A stretch of DNA of 50,570 bases from an uncultured Clostridia bacterium (GTDB taxonomy: Bacteria; Bacillota; Clostridia; Oscillospirales; CAG-272), in NCBI GenBank assembly GCA_944381085.1, contig CALWJX010000002.1:1-50570 (forward strand). The letters run 5' to 3'. This document shows positions 24,536 through 32,389 of this stretch, one piece after another; positions within the stretch are counted from its first letter, which is position 1, and every line of letters begins with the position of its first letter. The position numbers were made by a program, and so were the translations under genes. The notes beneath the pieces were generated by a model. The model was given only the letters and a program-made list of their open reading frames with translations. It was not told where the DNA came from and did not search any database.

Positions 24536-25204
24536 ATGAATTCTTTTAAAACAAAACGCATAACAGTTTCCGGGATGATGCTCGCGATATCGGCGGTTCT
24601 GGCTTTGGTCTGCGCTTATATTCCGTTTTTGCAGCTGCCGTTTGGCGGCGGATTTACAGTGGCGAGTATGCTTCCGATTGTTGTGGTCGCGTATATGTAC
24701 GGCGTGAAATGGGGAATATTTACTTCTTTTTGTTATGCCGTGATTCAAATTGCAATTTCTCTGACGCAAGGAGCGTCGGGAAGCATTATGCCGCTTTTTA
24801 TGCCATCCTCGGATGATTTTATGGGATATACGGCGGCGGTCTGGATTATTTTCATTGACTATTTTGTCGCTTATACCGTTCTTGGTTTTGGCGGTATTTT
24901 CAGAAACAGCATAAAAAACAGGACTCTGTCCCTGATGCTTGGCGTTATTTTTGCGCTTTCTTTGAGATATATAGCCCATATAATTTCCGGAATGATATTT
25001 TACGGGGCGTGGGCGAAATGGTTTTTCTCTCAAGAAGGCTTTTATAAAATCGGCAGTGTTATTCTGGACTCTTTCAGCGGCAAGTCACTTATAGCTGTTT
25101 ATTCTGTTTTCTATAACGGGCTTTATATGATTCCTGAAATAATAATAACCTCTTTAGTCACAATACCCGTATCTAAAATACGTTTTATCAGAAAGATGGT
25201 TTGA
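24536..25204 (+). CDS. thiT: Energy-coupled thiamine transporter ThiT
   Basis: A 222-residue six-helix S-component of an ECF transporter that binds thiamine and works with a shared EcfAAT module encoded elsewhere. The family motif around the thiamine site appears as LRYIAHIISGMIFYGAWA (residues near 143-160), and KWGIFTSFCYAVIQI fits the family. GGGGGG lies seven bases before the ATG. No TPP riboswitch fits in the short gap to the upstream terminator. A bidirectional terminator follows. Confidence 0.88.
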   Translation: MNSFKTKRITVSGMMLAISAVLALVCAYIPFLQLPFGGGFTVASMLPIVVVAYMYGVKWGIFTSFCYAVIQIAISLTQGASGSIMPLFMPSSDDFMGYTAAVWIIFIDYFVAYTVLGFGGIFRNSIKNRTLSLMLGVIFALSLRYIAHIISGMIFYGAWAKWFFSQEGFYKIGSVILDSFSGKSLIAVYSVFYNGLYMIPEIIITSLVTIPVSKIRFIRKMV

Positions 25205-25205
25205 C

Positions 25206-25250
25206 AAAAAAGGTAGGTTCGTTTTTGGACATGAACCTACCCCGTTTTTG
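25206..25250. terminator. Bidirectional terminator between thiT and the zinc-ribbon gene
   Basis: GGTAGGTTC (25212-25220) pairs with GAACCTACC (25233-25241), with a T-run on the right and an A-run on the left, so it can serve both converging genes. Confidence 0.85.
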
Positions 25251-25282
25251 TCTGATAAAAATATGTTTACTTACTCAAAATA

Positions 25283-25672
25283 TCAGTTTATTTTTCTTCC
25301 GCAGAAAACACAGTATGTGTAATCCTCTTCGATTGCGTTTCCGCAGTAGGGGCAAAACTTTTTTTCACTCTGCGCATCGTTTTTCTCATTGTTTTCGTTC
25401 TCTTTGTCTTTTATATTTTTGTCAAGCGGGTCCTGTTCTTCCGTGCTGTCAGTGATATCAAAGCTGGAAAAACGCTTTTTTCCCAACGCGTTTTTGAAAT
25501 TGAAAACGGCTACGGTTATCGCGACAAAGACAAATATAAGTCCAAACAGCGAAAACGCTCCCGCGCCCATGTTAAATGCCATGATTATCCAGAAAATTCC
25601 GAATAAAGCCATAAAAACAGCCATGATCCCTCCCATAAGGGACGGACCTCTTCCGGGTTTTACACTTTTCAT
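25283..25672 (-). CDS. Zinc-ribbon membrane protein of unknown function
   Basis: A 129-residue protein with two membrane helices near residues 15-55 (GGIMAVFMALFGIFWIIMAF and GAFSLFGLIFVFVAITVAVF), an acidic linker and a C-terminal zinc ribbon (CPYCGNAIEEDYTYCVFCG). GAAAGGAG lies seven bases before the ATG. The type is common in Clostridia and the function is unknown. Confidence 0.8.
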   Translation of the reverse strand: MKSVKPGRGPSLMGGIMAVFMALFGIFWIIMAFNMGAGAFSLFGLIFVFVAITVAVFNFKNALGKKRFSSFDITDSTEEQDPLDKNIKDKENENNEKNDAQSEKKFCPYCGNAIEEDYTYCVFCGRKIN

Positions 25673-25740
25673 ACAATACTCCTTTCACTTCCGACGTAAA
25701 ATGCGGACTTTTTGATTTTCCGTTTTTACGCCGGATATAA

Positions 25741-25820
25741 CTGAATTAAGATGTTATTCCTCTTGATTTTTTCAGTGGGGAGACACAATCTCCCACTGAA
25801 AAAATTGAATGACAGGGACT
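25741..25820 (+). repeat. Dispersed palindromic repeat, copy A
   Basis: A near-perfect hairpin, TTTTTTCAGTGGGGAGA with TCTCCCACTGAAAAAA (about 25767-25805), lies inside conserved flanks: left TGAATTAAGATGTT, right TTGAATGACAGGGACT. Copies B (28119) and C (34445) share flanks and hairpin. It follows the stop of the minus-strand ABC permease. The T-run comes before the stem and the A-run after it on both strands, the reverse of a terminator. Confidence 0.8.
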
Positions 25821-25837
25821 CAGCTCCTAATTTTCTT

Positions 25838-27022
25838 TTATTTGTTAAACATAACTTTTTCGCTGTTGAACATTTTCGTAAGAACCAAAACACCCAACGC
25901 CGTAAGCACTATGTTTGCGGCTACCGTTACTATAATGTTTATGAGGTTAATGTCGAATGAGAAAATTCCTATCATGCACTGAACACTGTTGTAAAGCGGT
26001 ATTGCATAAAGCATATGATTTGAAGATGCCCCGTTTCCGAACATACCCGAAACGCCTACAAGCATTGCTATAATCATAATGGGTGTAACGTAACCGTTAG
26101 CCTCTTTTACGGATTTGGCGAAAGCCGAAACTATAGAGGTGAGCGTTATAAGCACCAATACAGTGGAAAGTATGACTATCGCCAACAGCAGATAATCGGT
26201 AACCGAATATACCGCTCCGTTCAGCTCTACCGCTCCTCCCATGAGTTTGGGGAAAGAGAGAATTATGCCGAGTGTGCTTGAAGCTCCGCTGATCAGTGCC
26301 AGCAGAGAAAGCGCGAGGATTTTTCCTATCGCTATGTCGCTTCGTTTTGCCGGAGTTATAAGCATGGAAGCAATTGTCCCGCGCTCTTTTTCACCCGCGA
26401 TCGATTCGGGAGCCACGGCAAGACATCCGGAGAAGAGAAGTACAATCAGCAGCATGGGCATAAGCATTGAGAAAATAGCGCTGGTAAGGTCTCTTTCAGA
26501 GGCAAGGTCGAATTTGATGTCGGCAGAGTGGTTCACATCAAATTTGTTTGTCATAGACGATTCATAGGAATCGAGCAGGGATGTAATCATTGTATATGCC
26601 GTGGTGGAGTTTGTAGACGCCGAATTATAAAAAATTTCAATTCCCGGAGCCTCGGTTCCGCTTGTCGGGTCGTATTCAGCGACTTTTTTGTCAAAATCTT
26701 CAGGGAAAATTATAAGCAGATCGCAATTTTCGTCCGTAATCTGAGTTTTGATCTCTTCCTGTTGTCCCGAGTCCGCGTCTTTAAGCTCAATTTCAGCCGA
26801 GGCTGTCAAGGCTTTTATCGATTCGGGAGTATTTACCGAATAAATGTTGGGCTTGAACTCATTGTCAACGCCGAACTGATCCGAAAAGGCGCCGCCCATA
26901 ACCGAGTATATAACATATATAAGTAAACCGGGGAGAAGTATTGCCACGACCGTTCTTCGGTCTTTGAAAAATCTGTAAAGTTCTTTTTTGAAAATAGTAA
27001 TAATCGCGCTGCTTCTTTTCAT
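25838..27022 (-). CDS. ABC-2 type transporter permease (NatB-like)
   Basis: A 394-residue membrane protein with one N-terminal helix near residue 30, a large extracytoplasmic domain (~residues 45-180) and five more helices in the C-terminal half. The segment APESIAGEKERGTIASMLITPAKR is the hallmark of ABC-2 permeases of the NatB sodium-export or drug-export type. It overlaps the upstream ATPase gene by four bases (ATGA), so the two make one exporter. The exported substrate is uncertain. Confidence 0.88.
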   Translation of the reverse strand: MKRSSAIITIFKKELYRFFKDRRTVVAILLPGLLIYVIYSVMGGAFSDQFGVDNEFKPNIYSVNTPESIKALTASAEIELKDADSGQQEEIKTQITDENCDLLIIFPEDFDKKVAEYDPTSGTEAPGIEIFYNSASTNSTTAYTMITSLLDSYESSMTNKFDVNHSADIKFDLASERDLTSAIFSMLMPMLLIVLLFSGCLAVAPESIAGEKERGTIASMLITPAKRSDIAIGKILALSLLALISGASSTLGIILSFPKLMGGAVELNGAVYSVTDYLLLAIVILSTVLVLITLTSIVSAFAKSVKEANGYVTPIMIIAMLVGVSGMFGNGASSNHMLYAIPLYNSVQCMIGIFSFDINLINIIVTVAANIVLTALGVLVLTKMFNSEKVMFNK

Positions 27023-27804
27023 ATTTCCTTGTCCTCTCTTTTGCAGTAATCCGAATAAATGTCGAAAAATCTGTCCTCAAGCGGCTTTCCCTGGCAAACG
27101 TTTTCGAGCGTGTCGCACACGAACATCCCTCCGTCGATTATAATACCCACACGGTCGCAAAGCTTTTCTATAAGACTGAAAATATGAGTGGAAACAATTA
27201 TTGTTTTTCCCTCATTTTTCAGTGATACCAGAAAATCGGTTACCACTTTGGCGGTCAGAACGTCAAGACCGTTTGTGGGCTCGTCGAAAATGATTACGTC
27301 GGGATTGTGGACGAGTGATATGCACAGAGAGGTTTTCTGTTTCATACCGGTAGAGAGATCCGCTACCTTAACCTCGGCAAATTTGTCTATTCCGAAGCGC
27401 GAGAACATTTCTTTTTTTCTCTTCTCGGCTGTCTCTGAATCGATTCCGTGAAGGGCAGAGAAGAAGTCGAAAAGATAATTCGGCGTAAAGAATTCCTCAA
27501 GTTTCAACTCGCTTGTCAGAAATCCTATTTTTGAGCGCACCTCTCCGCTCTGATTTACAATGCTGTACCCGTCGATAAGCGCGTCTCCGGAATCAGGTTT
27601 TATAAGAGTGGCAAGCATTCTCAGGGTCGTGGTTTTTCCGGCGCCGTTCGGACCCAGCAGCCCGAAGATCTCTCCTTTGTAAGCCGAAAAAGAAAGGTTA
27701 TTTACCGCTGTTCTCACCTTTACGTTGGTTTTTTCGATTTTTTGCTGTTTGGCTGACAAAATGAAGGTTTTGGTCAACCCTTTGACGATAATAATCTCTT
27801 CCAT
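27019..27804 (-). CDS. ABC transporter ATP-binding protein (NatA-like)
   Basis: A 261-residue ATPase. Walker A GPNGAGKTT is near residue 51-59, the signature LSTGMKQK near 148, Walker B VIIFDEPTNGLD near 168 and the H-loop STHIF near 205. Sequence and pairing with a NatB-like permease point to the Nat-type export family. The upstream promoter is consensus-like and overlaps an inverted repeat, so it is probably regulated. Confidence 0.9.
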   Translation of the reverse strand: MEEIIIVKGLTKTFILSAKQQKIEKTNVKVRTAVNNLSFSAYKGEIFGLLGPNGAGKTTTLRMLATLIKPDSGDALIDGYSIVNQSGEVRSKIGFLTSELKLEEFFTPNYLFDFFSALHGIDSETAEKRKKEMFSRFGIDKFAEVKVADLSTGMKQKTSLCISLVHNPDVIIFDEPTNGLDVLTAKVVTDFLVSLKNEGKTIIVSTHIFSLIEKLCDRVGIIIDGGMFVCDTLENVCQGKPLEDRFFDIYSDYCKREDKEI

Positions 27805-27910
27805 GCAGTGTTTTTAACTCCTTTGTTTCTGACCTGAAATCAGGTTGTTTCTTCCGTGTTTACGGAAATATGACCGAGATAAAATTTGTTTATAAAATTA
27901 TTTTGTCATT

Positions 27911-27941
27911 ATTTTATGACGTTATGATTATATCATAAAAT
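27911..27941. promoter_or_regulatory. Inverted repeat overlapping the ABC exporter promoter
   Basis: ATTTTATGA (27911-27919) and TCATAAAAT (27933-27941) are perfect arms around 13 bases that contain the -10 box. A protein bound here would cover the -10. It is a candidate operator; no regulator gene is adjacent. Confidence 0.5.
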
Positions 27942-27955
27942 CATCCGATTGTCAA
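27927..27955 (-). promoter_or_regulatory. Promoter for the NatAB-like exporter
   Basis: On the minus strand TTGACA (27955-27950), 17-base spacer, TATAAT (27932-27927), a consensus sigma-A promoter about 125 bases before the ATPase gene. Confidence 0.85.
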
Positions 27956-27977
27956 TATTATTTAGTAAAAATAATGC

Positions 27978-28001
27978 ACAATTCAGATATGACTGAATTG
28001 T
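27978..28001. promoter_or_regulatory. Perfect inverted repeat upstream of the exporter promoter
   Basis: ACAATTCAG (27978-27986) and CTGAATTGT (27993-28001) with a six-base spacer. It sits 22 bases upstream of the -35 and could be an activator or repressor site. Confidence 0.4.
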
Positions 28002-28041
28002 ATAAATTTTACAAAATGCAATACATGGCTGTATAAAAAAA

Positions 28042-28112
28042 GCTTTTTGCGGTTTAAATGACGAATTTTACTTGTAGCGGTAAGAAAAATTCAAAATTTA
28101 AACGCAAAAAGC
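28042..28112. repeat. Long imperfect hairpin, possibly a mobile-element relic
   Basis: GCTTTTTGCGGTTTAAAT (28042-28059) pairs with ATTTAAACGCAAAAAGC (28096-28112) with one bulged G. Inside, GAATTTT (28063-28069) pairs with AAAATTC (28086-28092) and CTT (28071-28073) with AAG (28082-28084), leaving the loop GTAGCGGT. There is no coding capacity. It lies in a 430-base gene-free gap together with a promoter, two inverted repeats and repeat copy B. Confidence 0.75.
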
Positions 28113-28118
28113 CTATTA

Positions 28119-28214
28119 TTAAATTAAGATGTTCCTCACTTCAAAAGAATACGGACGCCGCTTGATTTTTTTCGGTGGGAAATGCATCTCGTCCTGAAAA
28201 TGAATGACCGGGCT
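28119..28214 (+). repeat. Dispersed palindromic repeat, copy B (degenerate)
   Basis: Shares the left flank (AAATTAAGATGTT), the core TTGATTTTTTTCGGTGGG and the right flank TGAATGACCGGG with copies A and C, but carries ~20 extra bases after the left flank and its stem is damaged. It lies just 3' of the minus-strand gene ending at 28237. Confidence 0.6.
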
Positions 28215-28236
28215 TAGACCCGAAAGCTTGTCCGGT

Positions 28237-28812
28237 TCAGCAGGCAGACACTTTGCTGTAGTTATTTATATAGGGGTTTGACGCGGAAAAATAAATTTTC
28301 AGAGCGGGTATTTTCAGATTTCCGTAGTCCACATTTATCATAGGTATGCAGACAGTCTTTATTCCTATCTTCGAGTATGTCTCGCAATCATAGTTGTTAT
28401 CTATATAGTTTTTCAGTGTTTCATCCAGCTTTTCCGCGATTTTTCCGCAGACAATGTTTCTGAAAGCCACAGCCTGATAGATGTGTGTAAAAGGTTTTAT
28501 GTCATATTCCGAAAAATATATCCTGCAGAATTTATTGCAGACGGTTATATATTTCCCGTAAAAATCAATTATGATTTTTTCTTTTGTGATTATTCTGCCG
28601 CTGTCTCCTTTAATTGATTCGACGCACGCGTGACTGTCGTCGTCATATGACGGGATGACGGCAAAATCTATGAATTTTTTGAATGATTCAAGATACATCC
28701 CGAAAAGACGGCTTTCGCTGTCGTCTATCATGTCATTAATCGCGTCTACAAAATTATCTATAGACGCAGCGTATTCTCTCGACAATTTTTTTTCAAACCC
28801 GAACGTAAGCAT
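28237..28812 (-). CDS. Unknown soluble protein (191 aa)
   Basis: Not recognised. No membrane helix or signal peptide. The protein is rich in aromatic residues and mixed alpha/beta in appearance. The ATG at 28812 has GGGGG eight bases upstream and is preferred over a TTG five codons earlier. It has its own consensus promoter and is divergent from the LytTR regulator gene 250 bases away, so the two could be linked in function; that is inference only. Confidence 0.7.
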   Translation of the reverse strand: MLTFGFEKKLSREYAASIDNFVDAINDMIDDSESRLFGMYLESFKKFIDFAVIPSYDDDSHACVESIKGDSGRIITKEKIIIDFYGKYITVCNKFCRIYFSEYDIKPFTHIYQAVAFRNIVCGKIAEKLDETLKNYIDNNYDCETYSKIGIKTVCIPMINVDYGNLKIPALKIYFSASNPYINNYSKVSAC

Positions 28813-28854
28813 AAGAAAGACCCCCAAATATGGAAATAAATGTTATTTAATAAT

Positions 28855-28883
28855 ATTATAATATAAAAAATATAATTTGTCAA
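28855..28883 (-). promoter_or_regulatory. Promoter for the unknown 191-aa protein
   Basis: On the minus strand TTGACA (28883-28878), 17-base AT-only spacer, TATAAT (28860-28855). Confidence 0.8.
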
Positions 28884-28922
28884 GAGAAATAAATGTAAAT
28901 AAATGGAATAAATTGTATTTAT

Positions 28923-28948
28923 GCTAAATTTTTTTATGAAAATTTAGC
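28923..28948. promoter_or_regulatory. Perfect 10-bp inverted repeat between divergent promoters
   Basis: GCTAAATTTT (28923-28932) and AAAATTTAGC (28939-28948), six-base spacer. It ends 12 bases before the -35 of the LytTR operon and lies 39 bases beyond the -35 of the divergent gene, a good place for a shared regulator. Confidence 0.5.
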
Positions 28949-28960
28949 AATATTCGGCAC

Positions 28961-28989
28961 TTTACAAAAAACTATAGGTATGATATAAT
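28961..28989 (+). promoter_or_regulatory. Promoter for the LytTR regulator-kinase operon
   Basis: TTTACA (28961-28966), 17-base spacer, TATAAT (28984-28989), about 70 bases before the start codon. Confidence 0.8.
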
Positions 28990-29061
28990 GTAAAATAACG
29001 TGATGCGATCGGACATTTCATTCGTGACGAAAAAGAAATAATTAAGAGGAAATATAAAACC

Positions 29062-29760
29062 ATGTTATTCAATATTGCGATATGCGATGACAACAGTGTC
29101 GATTTGAAATTTATTTCGGATATTCTGAGTCGCTGGGCAAAAAAACGTGAACATACGGTGCGGGTTGACTGTTTTGCGTCCGCGGAAGCCTTTCTTTTCA
29201 GATACGCGGAAGACAAGACATTTGATATTCTTTTGCTTGACATTGAAATGGGAAAGCTGAGCGGCTTGGATCTGGCAAGACGGATACGGGTGGAAAACAG
29301 TTCCGTTCAGATTATTTTTATAACCGGATATTCCGAGTACATAGCGGACGGATACGACGTGGAGGCGCTTAATTATCTTATGAAGCCGGTCAGCGAGGAA
29401 AAGCTGTTTTCCGTACTTGACCGTGCCGTACAGAAAACTCTGCTCAACGAAAAGTGTCTGAATGTTATGCTGTCCGGAGAAATGGAGCGCGTACCGCTTC
29501 ACAGGATACGTTATTTTGACGTACACCAAAATTATGTCACCATTCACAGTGACAAAATACTCACTGTCAAACATACTCTGGGCGGGTTTGAAAAGTATCT
29601 TGACGATCGTTTTTTCAGAGTCGGTCGGGGAATGATTGTCAATATCGGATATATTACGAGAGTAACAAAAACCGATATATATCTGTCGGACGGAACGGTT
29701 CTGCCGCTGCCGAGGGGAGCGTATGAAGAACTGAACCGGGCGATAATTGACCGTACATAG
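29062..29760 (+). CDS. LytTR family response regulator
   Basis: A 232-residue AgrA/LytR-type regulator. The receiver domain (residues 1-118) has the acidic pocket in AICDDN near residue 8 and the phospho-accepting Asp in ILLLDIEMG near residue 57. The LytTR DNA-binding domain (about 125-230) contains IRYFDVHQNYVTIHS and FFRVGRGMIVNI. It is followed by the kinase gene nine bases later. The likely target is its own promoter or the exporter genes downstream. Confidence 0.92.
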   Translation: MLFNIAICDDNSVDLKFISDILSRWAKKREHTVRVDCFASAEAFLFRYAEDKTFDILLLDIEMGKLSGLDLARRIRVENSSVQIIFITGYSEYIADGYDVEALNYLMKPVSEEKLFSVLDRAVQKTLLNEKCLNVMLSGEMERVPLHRIRYFDVHQNYVTIHSDKILTVKHTLGGFEKYLDDRFFRVGRGMIVNIGYITRVTKTDIYLSDGTVLPLPRGAYEELNRAIIDRT

Positions 29761-29769
29761 GGAGGGTTT

Positions 29770-30432
29770 ATGTCATTTTTCTCAAAACAGGTGGACAAGC
29801 GTCTTGCGGCGTATCAGCGTGAACTTATCGAGACCCATTATGAAGAGGTTGAGACTATGTACAAACAGATGCGTTCCTGGCGTCACGATTACCGCAATCA
29901 TATACAGACCATGAAGGCGCTTGCCTCCGACGGCGATATGGACGCCGTAAAAGCCTACCTTGATATGCTTGATAACGACCTCAACACCGTGGATACCGTT
30001 GTAAAAACCGGAAACGCCATGGCGGACGCTATTCTGAACAGCAAGATTTCACTGGCGAAATCGAAAAATATAACGGTCAAGGCGGACGCGCATATTCCGG
30101 TAAAGCTTAAAATGTCCGAGCTTGATCTTTGCGTGATAATCGGAAATCTGCTTGACAACGCCATAGAAGCGAGTCTGTCTCTGCCGCAGGATAAAAGAAT
30201 TATCAGAATTTACATGGATATGAAGAATACTCAGCTGTATATATCCGTTACCAATTTTACCTCGTCGGGAAAAATGCGGAAGATAAAAAACAGATTCCGG
30301 ACTACAAAAGGCGAGGGACACGGATTCGGACTTATACGTATCGACAATATAATCGAACGGCTTGACGGATATCTCAGCCGCAACAGCGAAGACGGCGCGT
30401 TTACTACCGAGATACTTATTCCGCAACTCTGA
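29770..30432 (+). CDS. Soluble GHKL-type sensor histidine kinase
   Basis: A 220-residue kinase of the AgrC/NatK type. The phospho-acceptor box RHDYRNH is at about residues 38-44, the N box LLDNAIEAS near 128, and the G box GHGFGL near 185. No membrane helix or sensor domain precedes it: only ~35 residues lie before the H box. The family normally has five to seven N-terminal helices, so this one must sense a cytoplasmic signal or rely on a partner. GGGAGG lies directly before the ATG. Confidence 0.9.
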   Translation: MSFFSKQVDKRLAAYQRELIETHYEEVETMYKQMRSWRHDYRNHIQTMKALASDGDMDAVKAYLDMLDNDLNTVDTVVKTGNAMADAILNSKISLAKSKNITVKADAHIPVKLKMSELDLCVIIGNLLDNAIEASLSLPQDKRIIRIYMDMKNTQLYISVTNFTSSGKMRKIKNRFRTTKGEGHGFGLIRIDNIIERLDGYLSRNSEDGAFTTEILIPQL

Positions 30433-30460
30433 ACCTGCGATTCGTCCCCCGATTTAAACT

Positions 30461-30496
30461 GTTCGTCCCCAAATTTACACGGGGACGAATTTTTGT
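30461..30496 (+). terminator. Terminator after the kinase gene
   Basis: TTCGTCCCC (30462-30470) pairs with GGGGACGAA (30481-30489), then TTTTTG. A near copy of the left arm (TTCGTCCCCC) lies at 30441, which could pair alternatively. It partly separates the two-component genes from the exporter genes. Confidence 0.8.
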
Positions 30497-30529
30497 GTTA
30501 TGATATTGCGTGAAGGGAAGGTGATATTC

Positions 30530-32389
30530 TTGGAAAAGGCAAAGAAAGCAAGCTCCGGTAAAGAAAAAAACGCGAAGCCCAAATACAACATGCTTCAGAA
30601 TGTGGGTTTTATGATAAGTATATCATGGAAGTCAAAGGAAAAAAAGATAATTCTGATTTGTCTGCTTGTCATTTGTTTTTCCGTATTGGGCAACATTTTA
30701 AATCTGTATGTGACTCCCGCGATAATTTCGGCGGTGGAAGAGCGTTTGCCTCTGGACGAGCTTATACTTACCATTGTCATATTCGCGGGGGCGTTGATGC
30801 TTGTCGGAATGGCAACGTCGTATTTAAACTCAAACAAATTGTTCGGCAGGGTAACCGTGAGATGTGAGATTTTGGGCATGATCAATAAAAAAAGCGCGTG
30901 CACGTCATACCCCAATCTTTATGATGAAAAATTCAACGCTTTATATTCCAAAACGGCTGACGCCGTCAAAAATAACGCTTCGGCTTCCGAAGCTGTCTGG
31001 GATACTTTGACATCGTTGCTTACGGATATCTGCTGCTTTGCAATTTATGTAAGTCTGCTTTCGGCAATACATCCGCTGATGCTGCTTGTCGTGCTTGCGA
31101 CCACCGTGGCGGCATACTTTGTAAACAATTATGTCGGCTCTTACGGATACCGTCACCGTGAGGAGGAAGCCGTATATACCACCAAATTGTGGTATATGAG
31201 AAATAAATCGACCGACTGGAGCGCCGCGAAAGATATCAGGATATTCGGTCTTCGTGAGTGGTTTATGGAATTGTATACAAAGGCACTTGATGGATATACG
31301 GCGTTTCAGAATAAAGTTCAGGGTGTTTTACTGTGGGCGCATTTTACAAATATCCTTACCGCGTTTCTGAGAAACGGCATAGCGTATGCGTACCTTATAG
31401 GTCTTGTGTTGGCGAATGACATAACGGTTTCTCAGTTTTTGCTTCTGTTTTCGGCGGTAGGGGGTTTTACGTCTTACGTTGCGGGTATTTTCGGGGGGTT
31501 GAATACATTGCACAGACAGAGCCTCGACATTTCGACCGTAAGAGAATTCATAGAGTATCCCGAACCGTTTGAACTTGAAAACGGAGAGGCTTTGGAGCCT
31601 GATGAACACGGGAAATACGAAATAAAGCTTGAAAACGTGTCGTTCAGATACCCCGGCGCTTCCGAGGATACGCTGAAAGATATCAATCTGACGATTCATC
31701 CGGGAGAAAAACTCGCGGTGGTCGGTCTCAACGGAGCGGGAAAAACCACGCTTGTCAAACTGATATGCGGTTTGTACGACCCCACATCGGGCAGAGTCCT
31801 GCTGAACGGCAAGGATATCAGACAGTATAACAGAAGAAATTATTACGGGATGTTCTCCGCGGTGTTTCAGAACTTTAAGGTGCTTGCCGGCACTGTCGCC
31901 GAGAACATCGCTCAGACTGTTGACGGAATTGATATGGAGCTTGTGAAGGAATGCGCGGAGAAAGCGGACCTCGGAGATAAAATCGAGTCTTTAAAAGACG
32001 GATATGAAGCCAAACTTGAAAGGACTGTATTTCAGGACGCGACCTCGCTCTCTGGCGGGGAGATACAGCGGCGTATGCTTGCCCGCGCGCTGTATAAAAA
32101 GTCGCCCGTGATCATACTCGACGAGCCGACCGCCGCGCTTGACCCCATCGCGGAATCCCGGATGTATATGCAGTATGACGAGATGACAAAGGGAAAATCT
32201 TCGGTGTATATTTCTCACCGTCTTGCCTCGACCCGTTTCTGCGACCGCATAATATTTATTGACGGCTCACGGATCGCGGAGGAGGGAACACACGAGCAGC
32301 TTCTCCGGAAAAAGGGCAGGTACGCGGAGCTTTTTGAAGTCCAGAGTCAATATTACAGAGAGGGGGAAGCCGCAAATGAGGAAGGATAA
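30530..32389 (+). CDS. ABC exporter half-transporter (membrane plus ATPase domain), first
   Basis: A 619-residue type IV exporter. An N-terminal six-helix domain (about residues 35-330) is followed by an ATPase domain with Walker A VGLNGAGKTTL near 397, signature LSGGEIQRR near 506, Walker B VIILDEPTAALDP and SHRLAS. The TTG at 30530 is taken as start because AAGGTG lies at good spacing; in-frame starts upstream (GTG 30521, ATG 30500) are alternatives. It overlaps the next gene by 14 bases, and the two presumably form a heterodimer. The substrate is unknown. Confidence 0.88.
   Translation: MEKAKKASSGKEKNAKPKYNMLQNVGFMISISWKSKEKKIILICLLVICFSVLGNILNLYVTPAIISAVEERLPLDELILTIVIFAGALMLVGMATSYLNSNKLFGRVTVRCEILGMINKKSACTSYPNLYDEKFNALYSKTADAVKNNASASEAVWDTLTSLLTDICCFAIYVSLLSAIHPLMLLVVLATTVAAYFVNNYVGSYGYRHREEEAVYTTKLWYMRNKSTDWSAAKDIRIFGLREWFMELYTKALDGYTAFQNKVQGVLLWAHFTNILTAFLRNGIAYAYLIGLVLANDITVSQFLLLFSAVGGFTSYVAGIFGGLNTLHRQSLDISTVREFIEYPEPFELENGEALEPDEHGKYEIKLENVSFRYPGASEDTLKDINLTIHPGEKLAVVGLNGAGKTTLVKLICGLYDPTSGRVLLNGKDIRQYNRRNYYGMFSAVFQNFKVLAGTVAENIAQTVDGIDMELVKECAEKADLGDKIESLKDGYEAKLERTVFQDATSLSGGEIQRRMLARALYKKSPVIILDEPTAALDPIAESRMYMQYDEMTKGKSSVYISHRLASTRFCDRIIFIDGSRIAEEGTHEQLLRKKGRYAELFEVQSQYYREGEAANEEG

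Noticed and set aside
24462..24536. TPP riboswitch for thiT
   Set aside because: Only a terminator fits in the 73-base gap; none of the conserved TPP-riboswitch segments is present.
25741..25820. Ordinary terminator for the ABC permease
   Set aside because: The T-run precedes the hairpin and the A-run follows it on both strands; conserved flanks in three copies show a repeat element instead.
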